From Enemella evansiae (GTDB lineage: Bacteria; Pseudomonadota; Alphaproteobacteria; Rhodobacterales; Rhodobacteraceae): DNA of 64,000 bases. Both the position numbers and the translations under genes were made by a program. Shown here piece by piece: positions 51,873 to 60,766 of the stretch. The stretch covers positions 1 to 64,000 of the forward strand of contig JAFKDC010000002.1 of NCBI GenBank assembly GCA_017255395.1. Direction: 5' to 3'. The notes beneath the pieces were generated by a model, which was not told the origin of the DNA, did no database searches, and worked only from the letters and a program-made list of their open reading frames with translations. Every line of letters starts with the position of its first letter. Position 1 is the first letter of the stretch.

Positions 51873-53585
51873 ATGACACCGACCCCCAATGCACGGCTGC
51901 TGCCGTTCCTCATGATCGCCGGAGCGCTTGCCGGAGCGGCGGGCTGGGCCCTGACAGAGGCCTGGGACAGCGCCGTTCTGGCGCCCCGGGCGCTGCTTTT
52001 CCTGACCGCCCTTGCGGCGGCGGGCTTCACGCTTCTGCTCGCCCTGTCGGGGCCTGTGGCACCGGCGCGCGCGGTGCTGCCGTCGGTGCTGGCGGGGGCG
52101 GTGCTGGCGGCGGCGCTGTGGTGGGCATCGGGGCGGCACGGTGACGTCCAGTCCTTCCTCGAACTCGGCTACCCGCTTGCGGCCTTCGGCCTTGCGCTGT
52201 CGATTGCCATACCCTTTCTCGTGGCGGGACTGTCGCGCCCGGACGGCTGGACGGACTACCCGGCGCTCTTCGACGCGACATGGGAGACGACGGTGCGCCT
52301 GCTGGCGGGCGTCTTCTTTGCCGCGCTCTTCTGGGGGTTGCTGTCGCTCTCGGATGCGCTGCTGAGACTCGTCGACGTGCGGCTGCTGGAGTGGGTGACC
52401 GATATCGAGGCCGTTGCATGGGCCCTGACCGGCACGGTCTTCGGGCTGGCGCTGGCGGTCATGTTCCGGCTGTCGGGGCAGGTCTCTCCGGTCCTGCTGC
52501 TGAGGCTTCTGAGGCTCTTGCTGCCGGTGGTGCTGGTGGTGACGCTGGTCTTTCTGGCGGCCTTGCCGCTGCGTGGCTGGGAGGGGCTGGCGCAGGGCTT
52601 CTCGCCCGCCGCGATCCTGATGGCGGTGGCGCTGGCGGCGGTGGTGCTGGTCACCGTGGCGGTGGACCGCGACAGCGGGGAGGCCGTGCAGAGCCGCCCC
52701 TGGCGGATGATGACCGGCGCACTGGCGCTCTGCGTGCCGCTTCTGGCCGGGCTGGCGGGCTGGGCGTTGTGGCTGCGCGTGGGGCAATACGGCTGGACAC
52801 CCTCGCGGCTGATGGCGGCCTGCGTGGTCGCCGTGCTGCTGGTCTACGGGCTGGCCTATGCGTTGTCGGTCCTGATCGGGCGGCACTGGATGGCGCGCCT
52901 GCGCGAAGTGAACACATGGATGGCGCTTGCGGTTCTGGCGATCTGCCTGCTGTGGCTGAGCCCGGCCTTCGAGCCCGAGCGCACCGCCGCTTCGGATCAG
53001 GTGAACCGGGCACGCTCGGGCGTTGCCGGTGCGACCCTGCCGCTGCCGGAACTGGCGCAGGAGTGGGGCAGGTCGGGCAAGGCGGCGCTGGAGGCCATCG
53101 CCGAAGCCCGGCCCGACCTGGCCGCCGAGATCGAGCTGGCGCGCCTGGGGCGCAGCCGGCCCGCGCCTGAATCGCTGCTGGCAGAGCGGCGCGCCGCGGT
53201 GATCGCGGCCCTGCCGGTCTATCCCGAGGGCGCCACGCTGGACGGCGACTCGCTGGCAGAGATGGACGCGATCCAGCTTTCGGGCCTGCTGGAGGCCTGC
53301 GCGCGGCGCGTGACCGGGGGGCCGGGCTGTGCCTTCTACCGTCAGGGCGAGGCGCGCGCGCTGCTGTTGCAGAAGGTCTCGGAGGATTTCGTGACCCTGA
53401 CGCCCATGCAACTGAGCGGTGGCGTGTGGCAGCCCGGCGGGCGGCTGATCACATTGGACGGTGATCAGGGTCCGGGGGACCGGGTCGCGGCGCTTGAGGC
53501 CCTGCATCGCGGCGGGATCGGCACGCAAAGCCGGACGATCGAGGTTCTCTGGTTGGGGGATATGCTGTTGTACCTGCCCGAGTGA
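51873..53585 (+). CDS. DUF4153 domain-containing membrane protein
   Basis: 570 residues: about ten membrane helices in the first ~380 residues (for example FLMIAGALAGAAGWALTEAW, LLLPVVLVVTLVFLAALPL, VVAVLLVYGLAYALSVLIG) then a soluble C-terminal domain of ~190 residues with VNRARSGVAGATLPLPELAQEW. DUF4153/DUF4173 proteins are of unknown function. An ATG 18 bp upstream (51855) is a possible start but has poorer ribosome-binding-site spacing. Preceded by the structured leader. Confidence 0.82.
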   Translation: MTPTPNARLLPFLMIAGALAGAAGWALTEAWDSAVLAPRALLFLTALAAAGFTLLLALSGPVAPARAVLPSVLAGAVLAAALWWASGRHGDVQSFLELGYPLAAFGLALSIAIPFLVAGLSRPDGWTDYPALFDATWETTVRLLAGVFFAALFWGLLSLSDALLRLVDVRLLEWVTDIEAVAWALTGTVFGLALAVMFRLSGQVSPVLLLRLLRLLLPVVLVVTLVFLAALPLRGWEGLAQGFSPAAILMAVALAAVVLVTVAVDRDSGEAVQSRPWRMMTGALALCVPLLAGLAGWALWLRVGQYGWTPSRLMAACVVAVLLVYGLAYALSVLIGRHWMARLREVNTWMALAVLAICLLWLSPAFEPERTAASDQVNRARSGVAGATLPLPELAQEWGRSGKAALEAIAEARPDLAAEIELARLGRSRPAPESLLAERRAAVIAALPVYPEGATLDGDSLAEMDAIQLSGLLEACARRVTGGPGCAFYRQGEARALLLQKVSEDFVTLTPMQLSGGVWQPGGRLITLDGDQGPGDRVAALEALHRGGIGTQSRTIEVLWLGDMLLYLPE

Positions 53586-53676
53586 GGCGCGGCGACTATT
53601 TATCCGCAATTGCGATTGTTACGTCTTTCTTAAGGCCGCCCGCCTCATGGTCCCACCCAATGCGGTGAGGTTTCCT

Positions 53677-54282
53677 ATGATGCATGGATTGATCCTTCGG
53701 ACCTTTCAGGTTTTCGTTCAGGACACTTATGGCTCTGAACCGTGGCGGCGGATCGTCGACGGGGCGGGGCTGGATGCGCCGGATTTCGAGGCCATGCTCA
53801 GTTATCCGCAGGACACCTTCACGGCGGTTGTCGGGGCCGCCGAGGTGGAACTGAGAAAGCCCCCGGACGCCTTTCTGGAAGATGTCGGCACCTACCTCGT
53901 CTCGCACCCCAACAGCGAGGGGCTGCGCCGTCTTCTGCGCTTCGGGGGTGTCGATTTCATCGAGTTCCTGCATTCGCTGGAGGATCTGCCAGACCGGGCC
54001 CGGCTGGCCGTCGCGGATCTGGAGCTGCCGGATCTGGACCTTGTGGACGTGGCGCCCCACCGGTTCACGCTGCAGGTCGGGGCGGGGCTGCCCGGCTTCG
54101 GTTTTGTCCTGCTGGGCGTGCTGCGGGCCATGGCCGATGACTATGGCGCGCTTGTGCTGATGGAGTGTGACAGCGGCACCCTGGGACGGCAGACCATCGC
54201 CATCACCCTGGTCGAGACCGCCTATTCGCAGGGACGGCAATTCGCCCTGGCGGCGTCCGGCGCGCCGGAGGAGGAGGGATGA
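53677..54282 (+). CDS. H-NOX (heme NO/O2-binding) fold protein lacking heme ligands
   Basis: 201 residues; overall like a bacterial H-NOX protein: MMHGLILRTFQVFVQDTYGSEPW, LEDVGTYLVSHPNSEGL and VDFIEFLHSLEDLPDRARL align with the expected alpha-helices. At the proximal heme-ligand site (typical FLMMMDEVH or LENLHERV), this protein has FLHSLEDLP, so Pro105 replaces the histidine; the YxSxR propionate-binding motif is also absent (LQVGAGLPG). The usual start has GTGAGG in front. It overlaps the GGDEF gene by 4 bp, so the two are a sensor-output pair. Whether it binds heme by another ligand (His99 is near) is unknown. Confidence 0.78.
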   Translation: MMHGLILRTFQVFVQDTYGSEPWRRIVDGAGLDAPDFEAMLSYPQDTFTAVVGAAEVELRKPPDAFLEDVGTYLVSHPNSEGLRRLLRFGGVDFIEFLHSLEDLPDRARLAVADLELPDLDLVDVAPHRFTLQVGAGLPGFGFVLLGVLRAMADDYGALVLMECDSGTLGRQTIAITLVETAYSQGRQFALAASGAPEEEG

Positions 54283-55277
54283 CCGGGGTGCCCACCGAGA
54301 TCCTGCTGGCGCTCTGCCCGATGCATGCGGTGCTCGACCCCGGGGGCCGCATCCGGCAGGCGGGGCCGACGCTGCGCAAGCTGCGCGAGGAGGGGCTGGA
54401 CAGCGAACGCTTTCTCGATGTTTTCGAAGTCTACCGCCCGCGCCGGGTCGAGAGCATGGCGCAGCTTCTGTCGACCGAGGGGCGCAAGCTGCACCTGCGC
54501 CTGCGCGGCGGTCTGCGGACGCCGCTGAAGGGCATCATGGTGCCGGACGGGCAGGGCGGCGCGGTGGTGAACCTGTCCTTCGGCATTTCGGTCATGGATG
54601 CGGTGCGGGATTATGCCCTGACCAACACCGATTTCGCGCCCACCGACCTTGCTGTCGAAATGCTCTACCTCGTTGAGGCGAAATCCGCCGCGCTGGATGC
54701 GTCGCGCAGCCTGAACACCCGCCTTCAGGGGGCCATGGTCGCGGCAGAGGAACGTGCCTTCACCGATACGCTGACCGGGCTGCGCAACCGCCGCGCGCTC
54801 GACGCGGTGCTGGACCGCGTCACCCGCAGCGGAGAGCCGTTTTCGCTGATGCATCTCGACCTCGATTTCTTCAAGCAGGTCAACGACAGCATGGGGCACG
54901 CCGCCGGGGATCAGGTCCTGCGGCAGGTGGCGCGTGTGATGCTGGAGGTGACGCGCAAGGACGATACGGTTGCGCGCATCGGCGGCGACGAGTTCGTGCT
55001 GCTGTTCCCCGGCCTCACGCGGCACGAACGCCTGGCAGAGATGGCCGGTCGCCTGATCTCACGCGTCGAAGAACCGATTCCCGTCGATGCGGAAGAGTGC
55101 CGGGTCTCCCTGAGCATCGGAATCACCGTTTCAGACCGTGGGCAGGCGACCCCGGAAGAGATATTGTTGCAGTCGGACGAGGCGCTCTACGCCTCGAAAC
55201 GCGCGGGCCGGGCGCAGTTTCGCTTCTACGAAAACACCGCCAAGGGCCCTTCTGCCGGACGCATTGCCGGAGAATGA
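54279..55277 (+). CDS. HNOBA-GGDEF diguanylate cyclase
   Basis: 332 residues. Residues 1-130 resemble the H-NOX-associated (HNOBA) PAS-like domain (LLALCPMHAVLDPGGRIRQAG, with SFGISVMDAV later), residues ~133-160 a signalling helix, and 160-320 a GGDEF domain: DTLTGLRNRRAL, HLDLDFFKQVNDSMGH, active-site GGDEF at 235-239 and an RxxD inhibitory site RKDD at 226-229. All catalytic residues are intact, so it should make cyclic di-GMP under control of the partner H-NOX-like protein. The ATG overlaps that gene's stop. Confidence 0.88.
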   Translation: MTGVPTEILLALCPMHAVLDPGGRIRQAGPTLRKLREEGLDSERFLDVFEVYRPRRVESMAQLLSTEGRKLHLRLRGGLRTPLKGIMVPDGQGGAVVNLSFGISVMDAVRDYALTNTDFAPTDLAVEMLYLVEAKSAALDASRSLNTRLQGAMVAAEERAFTDTLTGLRNRRALDAVLDRVTRSGEPFSLMHLDLDFFKQVNDSMGHAAGDQVLRQVARVMLEVTRKDDTVARIGGDEFVLLFPGLTRHERLAEMAGRLISRVEEPIPVDAEECRVSLSIGITVSDRGQATPEEILLQSDEALYASKRAGRAQFRFYENTAKGPSAGRIAGE

Positions 55278-55337
55278 TTTTTTCGGCGAGGGGGGCTTGA
55301 TCCTCCCGAAATGCCGTCGTAAGTAGCGCGCCACGGT

Positions 55338-55412
55338 TGGGGTGTAGCCAAGTGGTAAGGCACCGGTTTTTGGTACCGCGCACCGTAGGTTCGAATCCTA
55401 CCACCCCAGCCA
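55338..55412 (+). tRNA. tRNA-Gln(TTG)
   Basis: 75-nt tRNA with 3' CCA encoded. Acceptor stem TGGGGTG / CACCCCA is perfect, D-arm region TAGCCAAGTGGTAAGGCA, anticodon loop TTTTGGT with anticodon TTG, and T-arm TAGGTTCGAATCCTA. The bottom of the anticodon stem has a C-C mismatch at 27-43. Confidence 0.93.
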
Positions 55413-55544
55413 GTTTCCTTAGTGTGACGTTCGCCTAAGATTGGAACCTATCCGGTTCTACTTGGGATCTTGCCCGGGCAAGACTGGCATCTGCTGACAT
55501 TTCGAACGTCTCACCGTCCAGAATCCCTCTGAACTAACAGGCAT

Positions 55545-55837
55545 TTGCGCCGGTGTGATCTCGTCCCTAAACTGAGGGACGACGAACACGGAGGGCACAG
55601 GTATGGCAACTGGTATTCGGCCGACCTGCACTTCGGCCACCACCGCATCATCGACTTCTGCAAACGCCCCTTCGCCTCAACGGCGGAGATGAACGCAGCC
55701 CTGATCGCCAATTTCCAGGGCTGCGTCGCGCACGATGATGACCTCTGGATTTTAGGAGATTTCGCCTTCGGTCGCGCTGACGATACGGCACAGTTCGAGA
55801 GCTGGTTTCACAGCCTCCCCGGTCGCAAGCATCAGAC
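55545..55837 (+). pseudogene. Metallophosphoesterase, N-terminal part cut by an IS
   Basis: The frame contains WYSADLHFGHHRIIDFCKRP and DDLWILGDFAFG, the first two metal motifs of bacterial phosphoesterases, then FESWFHSLPGRKH just before the IS boundary. The downstream GNHD and GHxH motifs are lost; the sequence beyond the IS does not resume the gene, so deletion accompanied insertion. The 5' end is unclear: a TTG at 55545 opens the frame but homology begins near 55606. Confidence 0.75.
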
Positions 55838-56407
55838 TGAGCTGCTCCCCATCCCTTGGACAGTTTCCGGGATGATTTGAGCTACCCTCTGCCCCTGCTG
55901 GTCGGTTTCGATCTGGTTGAAGTAGACCAGGGCAGGCGGTTGTCGGCCATGGGCGGCGTGGGGCCGCTGGTGGTTGTAGAAGGTGATCCATCGGCCAACG
56001 CCGGCCTTGGCCTGCGAGCCGGTCTCCCAGGCGTGGAGGTAGACGCACTCATACTTCAGGGACCGCCGGAGCCGTTCGATGAAGATGTTGTCGAGACACC
56101 GGCCCTTGGCGGCCTTGCTGGTGTTGGGCTTCTGGTAAATCGGCATCAGACGCATGAGCCGCATCAGGCGTCTGATGCGCTTCTGGTTCACAGGATGCCC
56201 CTCGTTCTGCAGGTGTCAGGTCATCTGCCGGACGCCGTAGAACGGGGTTTCCAGGAACTGCTGGTCGATCACCTGCATCAGCGCCTGGTTCATCTCGGTC
56301 TCGCCCTGTGGCGCGTAGGAGAATGACGACCGCGAGACCGACAGCAGGCGGCATTGCGTCCCGACCGACAGCGAGGGGTGAGCACGTTCAATCATCCCGC
56401 GCCTCAC
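55832..56407 (-). pseudogene. IS3-family transposase orfB, deleted and with nonsense codon
   Basis: The N-terminus RRGMIERAHPSLSVGTQCRL through FYGVRQMT is followed by an in-frame TGA (56216-56218) where relatives have TGG (Trp). Continuing in frame: HLQNEGHPVNQKRIRRLMR, then MPIYQKPNTSKAAKG joined straight to RCLDNIFIERLRRSLKYECV. About 110 residues holding the first two catalytic acids are missing. C-terminal HAWETGSQAKAGVGRWITFY and the last catalytic Glu region survive. Nonfunctional. Confidence 0.82.
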
Positions 56408-56814
56408 TTGCCGGTCCACGGCCTGAGCTTTCTGGACAAAAAATCGTTGGCGACGGCCAGCTCTCCGATCTTGGCGTGCAGCGACCGCACCGTCTCCTTG
56501 TCGACCTCGGCTTTTTTCTTCCCGCCGCGTTCGAAGATCTCCGATGCCATTTCGAGCAGCGCCTTCTTCCATTGATGGATCATCGTCGCCTATCGGACAT
56601 GCTTTGCATGTCCTGTCGGTTCAAGATGCACGCCGTATTCTGCGGCCAGCGCCGACACGGTGCGCTCGCCCTTCACGGCTTCCAGCGCCACGCGAGCCTT
56701 GAAGCCCGCGTCGTGGTTCCTGCGTTTCGACATCGTCTGCTCTCCTCGTTCTTGGAGATCAGCAGACGGCAGATCGTAGCGCACGTCACTGTCCGATTTT
56801 CCGGGAGAAGCTCA
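55838..56814 (-). mobile_element. Decayed IS3-family element
   Basis: 977 bp bounded by inverted repeats. The left end reads TGAGCT-G-CTCCC...GGACAGT at 55838-55864 and the right end, reversed, TGAGCT-T-CTCCC...GGACAGT at 56814-56788; the intervening 8 bases differ. It is shorter than a normal ~1.3-kb element of this type because of an internal deletion in orfB. No clear target duplication: flanks GAC and GAT. Not autonomous (see orfA and orfB). Confidence 0.85.
56404..56733 (-). pseudogene. IS3-family orfA with small palindromic insertion
   Basis: Starts MSKRRNHDAGFKARVALEAV. Between the conserved GVH and MIHQWKKALLEMASEIFERG there is an extra ~36 bp containing a palindrome GGACATGC-TTT-GCATGTCC at 56595-56613 and an in-frame TAG at 56590-56592. 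The remainder up to RKLRPWTGK and its stop is intact, in the same frame. The insertion thus disables a gene that is otherwise complete. Confidence 0.75.
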
Positions 56815-56917
56815 GATGGCTGGCGCGTAGAGAACTCCTTGCCGGAAGGGGCCGTGATTGTGCGCTCCAGAGCGAGACGACTTGACTCGGCGAAGCGTTA
56901 CAATACCGTCACGCTCC

Positions 56918-57070
56918 ATGAGCTCCAACATATCTGTCAGCAACGCCCTCACAGCGCTCTGGGAGCGTATGAATCCCGTGGAACCTTCGATCGGCTATCT
57001 GGTCAAACTGATGATCGCCTGCCTGTCGGTCATGGCCCTCGGCGGGCTGATCGGGCACTTCTGGATCTGA
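56918..57070 (+). CDS. Small hypothetical membrane protein
   Basis: 50 residues with one strong membrane helix (LVKLMIACLSVMALGGLIGHFW) and a plausible soluble N-terminus MSSNISVSNALTALWERMNP. A GCGCG..CGCGC TTTT terminator follows the stop by 8 bp, which supports expression, but no good ribosome-binding site is visible. Might alternatively start upstream at 56858. Function unknown; it lies between the IS3 remnant and the TIR gene. Confidence 0.35.
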   Translation: MSSNISVSNALTALWERMNPVEPSIGYLVKLMIACLSVMALGGLIGHFWI

Positions 57071-57077
57071 CGGTTTC

Positions 57078-57098
57078 GCGCGCTCGTTGACGCGCTTT
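57078..57098 (+). terminator. Candidate terminator after the small membrane ORF
   Basis: GCGCG - 8-base loop - CGCGC followed by TTTT. A short stem only; supports that the small ORF is a transcribed unit. Confidence 0.45.
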
Positions 57099-57179
57099 TA
57101 AGCCTGACGGGTGAGGGTGGGGGGTGGCGATCTATCTCCGCCCCCGCGTGACGGGGGTCACTGCTTTCTTCCGGTTTGA

Positions 57180-58661
57180 CTAAGAATCAGCTTCCAGCAT
57201 CTTTTGAGCCAATAGTTCGACTAGTTCTTTGACTTCTGCCTCGGGTTTTTCGTTCTTGATGCGAAAATGCCCAACTTTCTCTATCTTCGAGAAGACATGA
57301 TCCTTGAAGTTACCAATCAAGATGGGAATGACGGCTCCATCTCCCAGCCTTTCTTCGAACTTCGTAACTTCAAACCTTGGCCACATTTTCTTTGAATATT
57401 CATCGTCAATAATGCAGAGAACGTATTTTGCCTCCGATCGATATATCGGTTCAAGGTATTCCTCAATATCTTGAGCGAGCATACGCTGCTCTTCCTGTCT
57501 GTCATAGAATACTTCAAACTGAAATTCCTGAAGGCCTTCAAATATTCTTTCAGCGATGGCTCTTGAGGTTCCCGAAAATGATAGAGCAAAGTCGTATCGC
57601 GTTTTGAATGTTACATTCTTGAATCCTACTTCTTTTGTAAAATGATTCCACGGCATTTCTCTAATATAGAAGGCAAACTGCGGGTCTTCAAGCGTGAGGC
57701 GAGTGTTATCGGGGTCGAAATGCAGGACTGCCGATATATCTGAGTTGTTCTCGATGTGATCTCGGAGATAGTTCTTCTGAACAACTTGACCCACACTGCC
57801 TCTCATCTGGGAGTGTTTTTGCAGCATGTCGCGAATAGATAAGGTCCACTCGTTTTGTTCCGCCAACCAAAACAAGACGTGGTGATACGGCGCTCTGCCG
57901 CTAGCTTGAAACTTTGGCCCCTTGCAAAAGGTTATCGTACGATCCTTGAACCTGTTGCTTAAGTCCCGCCAAACACCGCTCTTCACTTGTTCAAAGCTGA
58001 TATCGATAGTTTCTTGCTTTTCTCTGCTTTCCAGAACGTTCGCCTTAGCGCAAAGTTCATAGCAAAGCATCTGAGCTAAGTAGAAACTGCCTCCACTGGC
58101 TGTCGCGATCTGATCTTTTGAATCTATTTTAATATTAAGCGCTGTTTCTCCCTTGGTGATTAGTTCAGCCATCTTCTCCAGAGGATTAACTTCCATCCTG
58201 AAGAAATCCACGCGATTTGTGACATCATCCGCAAACGAAATCAGTCTCTTTCCACAGTCGTTAATCCCTACAATTACTATATCTAGGTCGTCTCTTTCTT
58301 CGTCAGCGCATACCTTGACGACGTCGGCGATCTTTCTCTGAATTTCTGCATCGAATTTGTGAAAGTCGTCGAATATATAGCTGCCGGAGAACTCGGATTC
58401 TAAGAGTTTTGCAACGGCTTCTCGCTCAGTAGCTTTCCTTGCAGAATACTTCACAAACGTATCATTTTTTCCCGTTCGTTCGAGTGCATTCTTAATTGCA
58501 GTTGTTTTTCCAATTCCAGAAGGCCCTTCCACCACGGCGCTTCTGCCAGGAGCTCTAAGTGAGACCACCAGTTTAGAAAAATCTACTGGTTCGACGAATG
58601 TGTGAGTTGGAGTACCACTTTTCTTGAAAACGTCTTCCAGAAATACTTTCATCTCACCCAT
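57180..58661 (-). CDS. ATPase-TIR protein, candidate anti-phage defence gene
   Basis: 493 residues. A P-loop ATPase occupies about 30-240: Walker [10 protein letters not shown] (46-54), Walker B SYIFDDF (94-100), sensor-like VIVGIND (129-134), and [17 protein letters not shown] (188-204), as in STAND/AAA-type NTPases. Residues 355-485 form a TIR domain: [50 protein letters not shown], and Glu431 in the FEVTKFE helix, where the NADase Glu is expected. The DNA is far AT-richer than its neighbours. The start overlaps the lepA stop by 8 bp; the second ATG (58652) is possible. TIR at the C-terminus is unlike most bacterial STAND-TIR proteins. Confidence 0.8.
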   Translation of the reverse strand: MGEMKVFLEDVFKKSGTPTHTFVEPVDFSKLVVSLRAPGRSAVVEGPSGIGKTTAIKNALERTGKNDTFVKYSARKATEREAVAKLLESEFSGSYIFDDFHKFDAEIQRKIADVVKVCADEERDDLDIVIVGINDCGKRLISFADDVTNRVDFFRMEVNPLEKMAELITKGETALNIKIDSKDQIATASGGSFYLAQMLCYELCAKANVLESREKQETIDISFEQVKSGVWRDLSNRFKDRTITFCKGPKFQASGRAPYHHVLFWLAEQNEWTLSIRDMLQKHSQMRGSVGQVVQKNYLRDHIENNSDISAVLHFDPDNTRLTLEDPQFAFYIREMPWNHFTKEVGFKNVTFKTRYDFALSFSGTSRAIAERIFEGLQEFQFEVFYDRQEEQRMLAQDIEEYLEPIYRSEAKYVLCIIDDEYSKKMWPRFEVTKFEERLGDGAVIPILIGNFKDHVFSKIEKVGHFRIKNEKPEAEVKELVELLAQKMLEADS

Positions 58662-60459
58662 CCATCTTCAACGCCGAGATAAACGCTTCCTGCGGGATCT
58701 CGACCTTGCCGAACTGGCGCATGCGCTTCTTGCCGGCCTTCTGCTTCTCCAGCAGCTTCTTCTTCCGCGTGGCGTCGCCGCCGTAGCACTTGGCGGTCAC
58801 GTCCTTGCGCATCGCCGACAGCGTCTCGCGCGCGATGACCTTGCCGCCGATGGCCGCCTGGATCGGGATCTTGAACATGTGGCGGGGGATCAGATCCTTG
58901 AGCTTCTCGCACATGGCGCGGCCGCGCATCTCGGCCCGGTCGCGGTGGACCATCATCGACAGCGCGTCCACGGGTTCGTCGTTGACGAGGATCTGCATCT
59001 TCACGAGGTTGTCTTCGCGGTAGCCTTCCAGCGCGTAATCGAAGGAGGCGTAACCCTTCGTTACCGATTTCAGCCTATCGTAAAAGTCGAAGACGACCTC
59101 GTTGAGGGGCAGGTCGTAGACGGCCATGGCGCGGCCGCCGACATAGGTCAGGTCCAGCTGGATGCCGCGGCGGTCCTGGCAGAGCTTCAGCACGTCGCCG
59201 AGGTATTCGTCGGGCACGAGGATGGTCGCCTTGATGCGCGGCTCTTCGACGTGGTCGACGTAGGTCAGGTCGGGCATGTCGGCGGGGTTGTGCAGGTCGC
59301 GCCGCTCCCCGTCCTTCATGTAGAGGTGGTAGATCACCGAAGGCGCGGTGGTGATCAGGTCGATGTCATACTCGCGCTCCAGCCGGTCGCGGATCACCTC
59401 GAGGTGCAAAAGGCCGAGGAAGCCGCAGCGGAAGCCGAAGCCGAGCGCGGCAGAGGTTTCCATCTCGTAGGTGAAGGAGGCATCGTTCAGCGCCAGCTTC
59501 TCGATGGCGTCGCGCATGTCCTCGAAGTCGTTGGCGTCCACCGGGAAAAGGCCGCAGAAGACGACGGGAATCGAGGGTTTGAAGCCGGGCAGCGGGTCGG
59601 TCGCGCCCTTCTTCTCATGCGTGATGGTGTCGCCGACACGGGTGTCGCGCACCTGCTTGATCGACCCGGTGAAGAAGCCGATCTCGCCGGGGCCAAGCTC
59701 TGGCACGTCTTGCATGGCGGGGCGGAAGACGCCCAGCTTGTCGACGCCGTACTTGCCGCCGGTGCGCATCATCTTGATGTTGTCGCCCTTGCGGATCGTA
59801 CCGTCCATGACGCGGATCAGAACGACGACGCCGAGGTAAGGGTCGTACCACGAGTCCACCAGCATCGCCTTGAGCGGCGCGTCCGGGTCGCCGCCGTGGG
59901 GCGGGGGCAGGCGGGTGACGATGGCCTCCAGCACGTCGGGGATGCCGACGCCGGTCTTGGCCGAGATCAGGCAGGCGTTGGAGGCGTCGATGCCGATGAC
60001 GTCCTCGATCTGCTCGGCGACCTTTTCCGGTTCGGCCGCCGGCAGGTCGACCTTGTTGAGCACGGGCACGATCTCGTGGTCGGCCTCGATGGCGGTATAG
60101 ACGTTCGCCAGAGTCTGCGCCTCGACACCCTGAGAGGCATCGACGACCAGCAGCGAGCCTTCGACCGCGCGCATGGAGCGGGAGACCTCGTAGGCGAAGT
60201 CGACGTGCCCGGGGGTGTCGATCAGGTTGAGGATATAGGTCTGGCCGTCCTTCGCCGGATAGTCGATGCGGACGGTGTTGGCCTTGATGGTGATGCCGCG
60301 TTCGCGCTCGATGTCCATGGCGTCGAGAAGCTGGGCCTTCATGTCGCGTTCGGCGACGGTTCCGGTCAGCTGGATCAGCCGGTCGGCCAGGGTGGATTTC
60401 CCGTGGTCGATATGGGCGACGATGGAGAAGTTGCGGATGCGGGACAAGGGTGTGCTCAT
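58654..60459 (-). CDS. lepA: Elongation factor 4 (LepA)
   Basis: 601 residues, full length. GTPase motifs [13 protein letters not shown] (G1), [12 protein letters not shown] (G3), NKVD (G4) and the EF-G-like domains and C-terminal unique domain ending [17 protein letters not shown]. Back-translocates stalled ribosomes or aids initiation. Its stop lies inside the start of the adjacent TIR gene. A later ATG at 60459 is chosen ([11 protein letters not shown]); earlier frames are not homologous. Confidence 0.97.
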   Translation of the reverse strand: MSTPLSRIRNFSIVAHIDHGKSTLADRLIQLTGTVAERDMKAQLLDAMDIERERGITIKANTVRIDYPAKDGQTYILNLIDTPGHVDFAYEVSRSMRAVEGSLLVVDASQGVEAQTLANVYTAIEADHEIVPVLNKVDLPAAEPEKVAEQIEDVIGIDASNACLISAKTGVGIPDVLEAIVTRLPPPHGGDPDAPLKAMLVDSWYDPYLGVVVLIRVMDGTIRKGDNIKMMRTGGKYGVDKLGVFRPAMQDVPELGPGEIGFFTGSIKQVRDTRVGDTITHEKKGATDPLPGFKPSIPVVFCGLFPVDANDFEDMRDAIEKLALNDASFTYEMETSAALGFGFRCGFLGLLHLEVIRDRLEREYDIDLITTAPSVIYHLYMKDGERRDLHNPADMPDLTYVDHVEEPRIKATILVPDEYLGDVLKLCQDRRGIQLDLTYVGGRAMAVYDLPLNEVVFDFYDRLKSVTKGYASFDYALEGYREDNLVKMQILVNDEPVDALSMMVHRDRAEMRGRAMCEKLKDLIPRHMFKIPIQAAIGGKVIARETLSAMRKDVTAKCYGGDATRKKKLLEKQKAGKKRMRQFGKVEIPQEAFISALKMDG

Positions 60460-60766
60460 GTCTCGCGATATGCGGTGGAACAGGGGTTTGGTCAAGTGGG
60501 CTTGCGTGTCGGAAGCCGAACCGCCGCGGGTTTCGGCGCAGTCTATGCCGGTTCCTGCCTTTTGCGGTCATCGGGGGCCGGTTTCCCCTGGGTGTCGGGC
60601 CGTGACAGATCCGCGCTGGCGCGCAGATTTCGGTGACCCCGTCCCGGCGCGGCAGGACGTTAAGGACCGCGCGGCAGTGCGAGCGGTCGGGAGAGGCCAG
60701 CGGTTCGCCAGGGGCAGCGGTGGCCCCCCTGCACAAGCCCGCTGCCACTGGCTTTGGCCGGGCGGA
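60460..60766. other. 307-bp region upstream of lepA
   Basis: No gene seen; the lepA promoter should be here. GC-rich without clear palindrome or repeat. Confidence 0.4.

Noticed and set aside
55338-58661. A genomic island integrated at the tRNA-Gln 3' end up to lepA
   Set aside because: No direct repeat of the tRNA 3' end and no integrase were found in the region.
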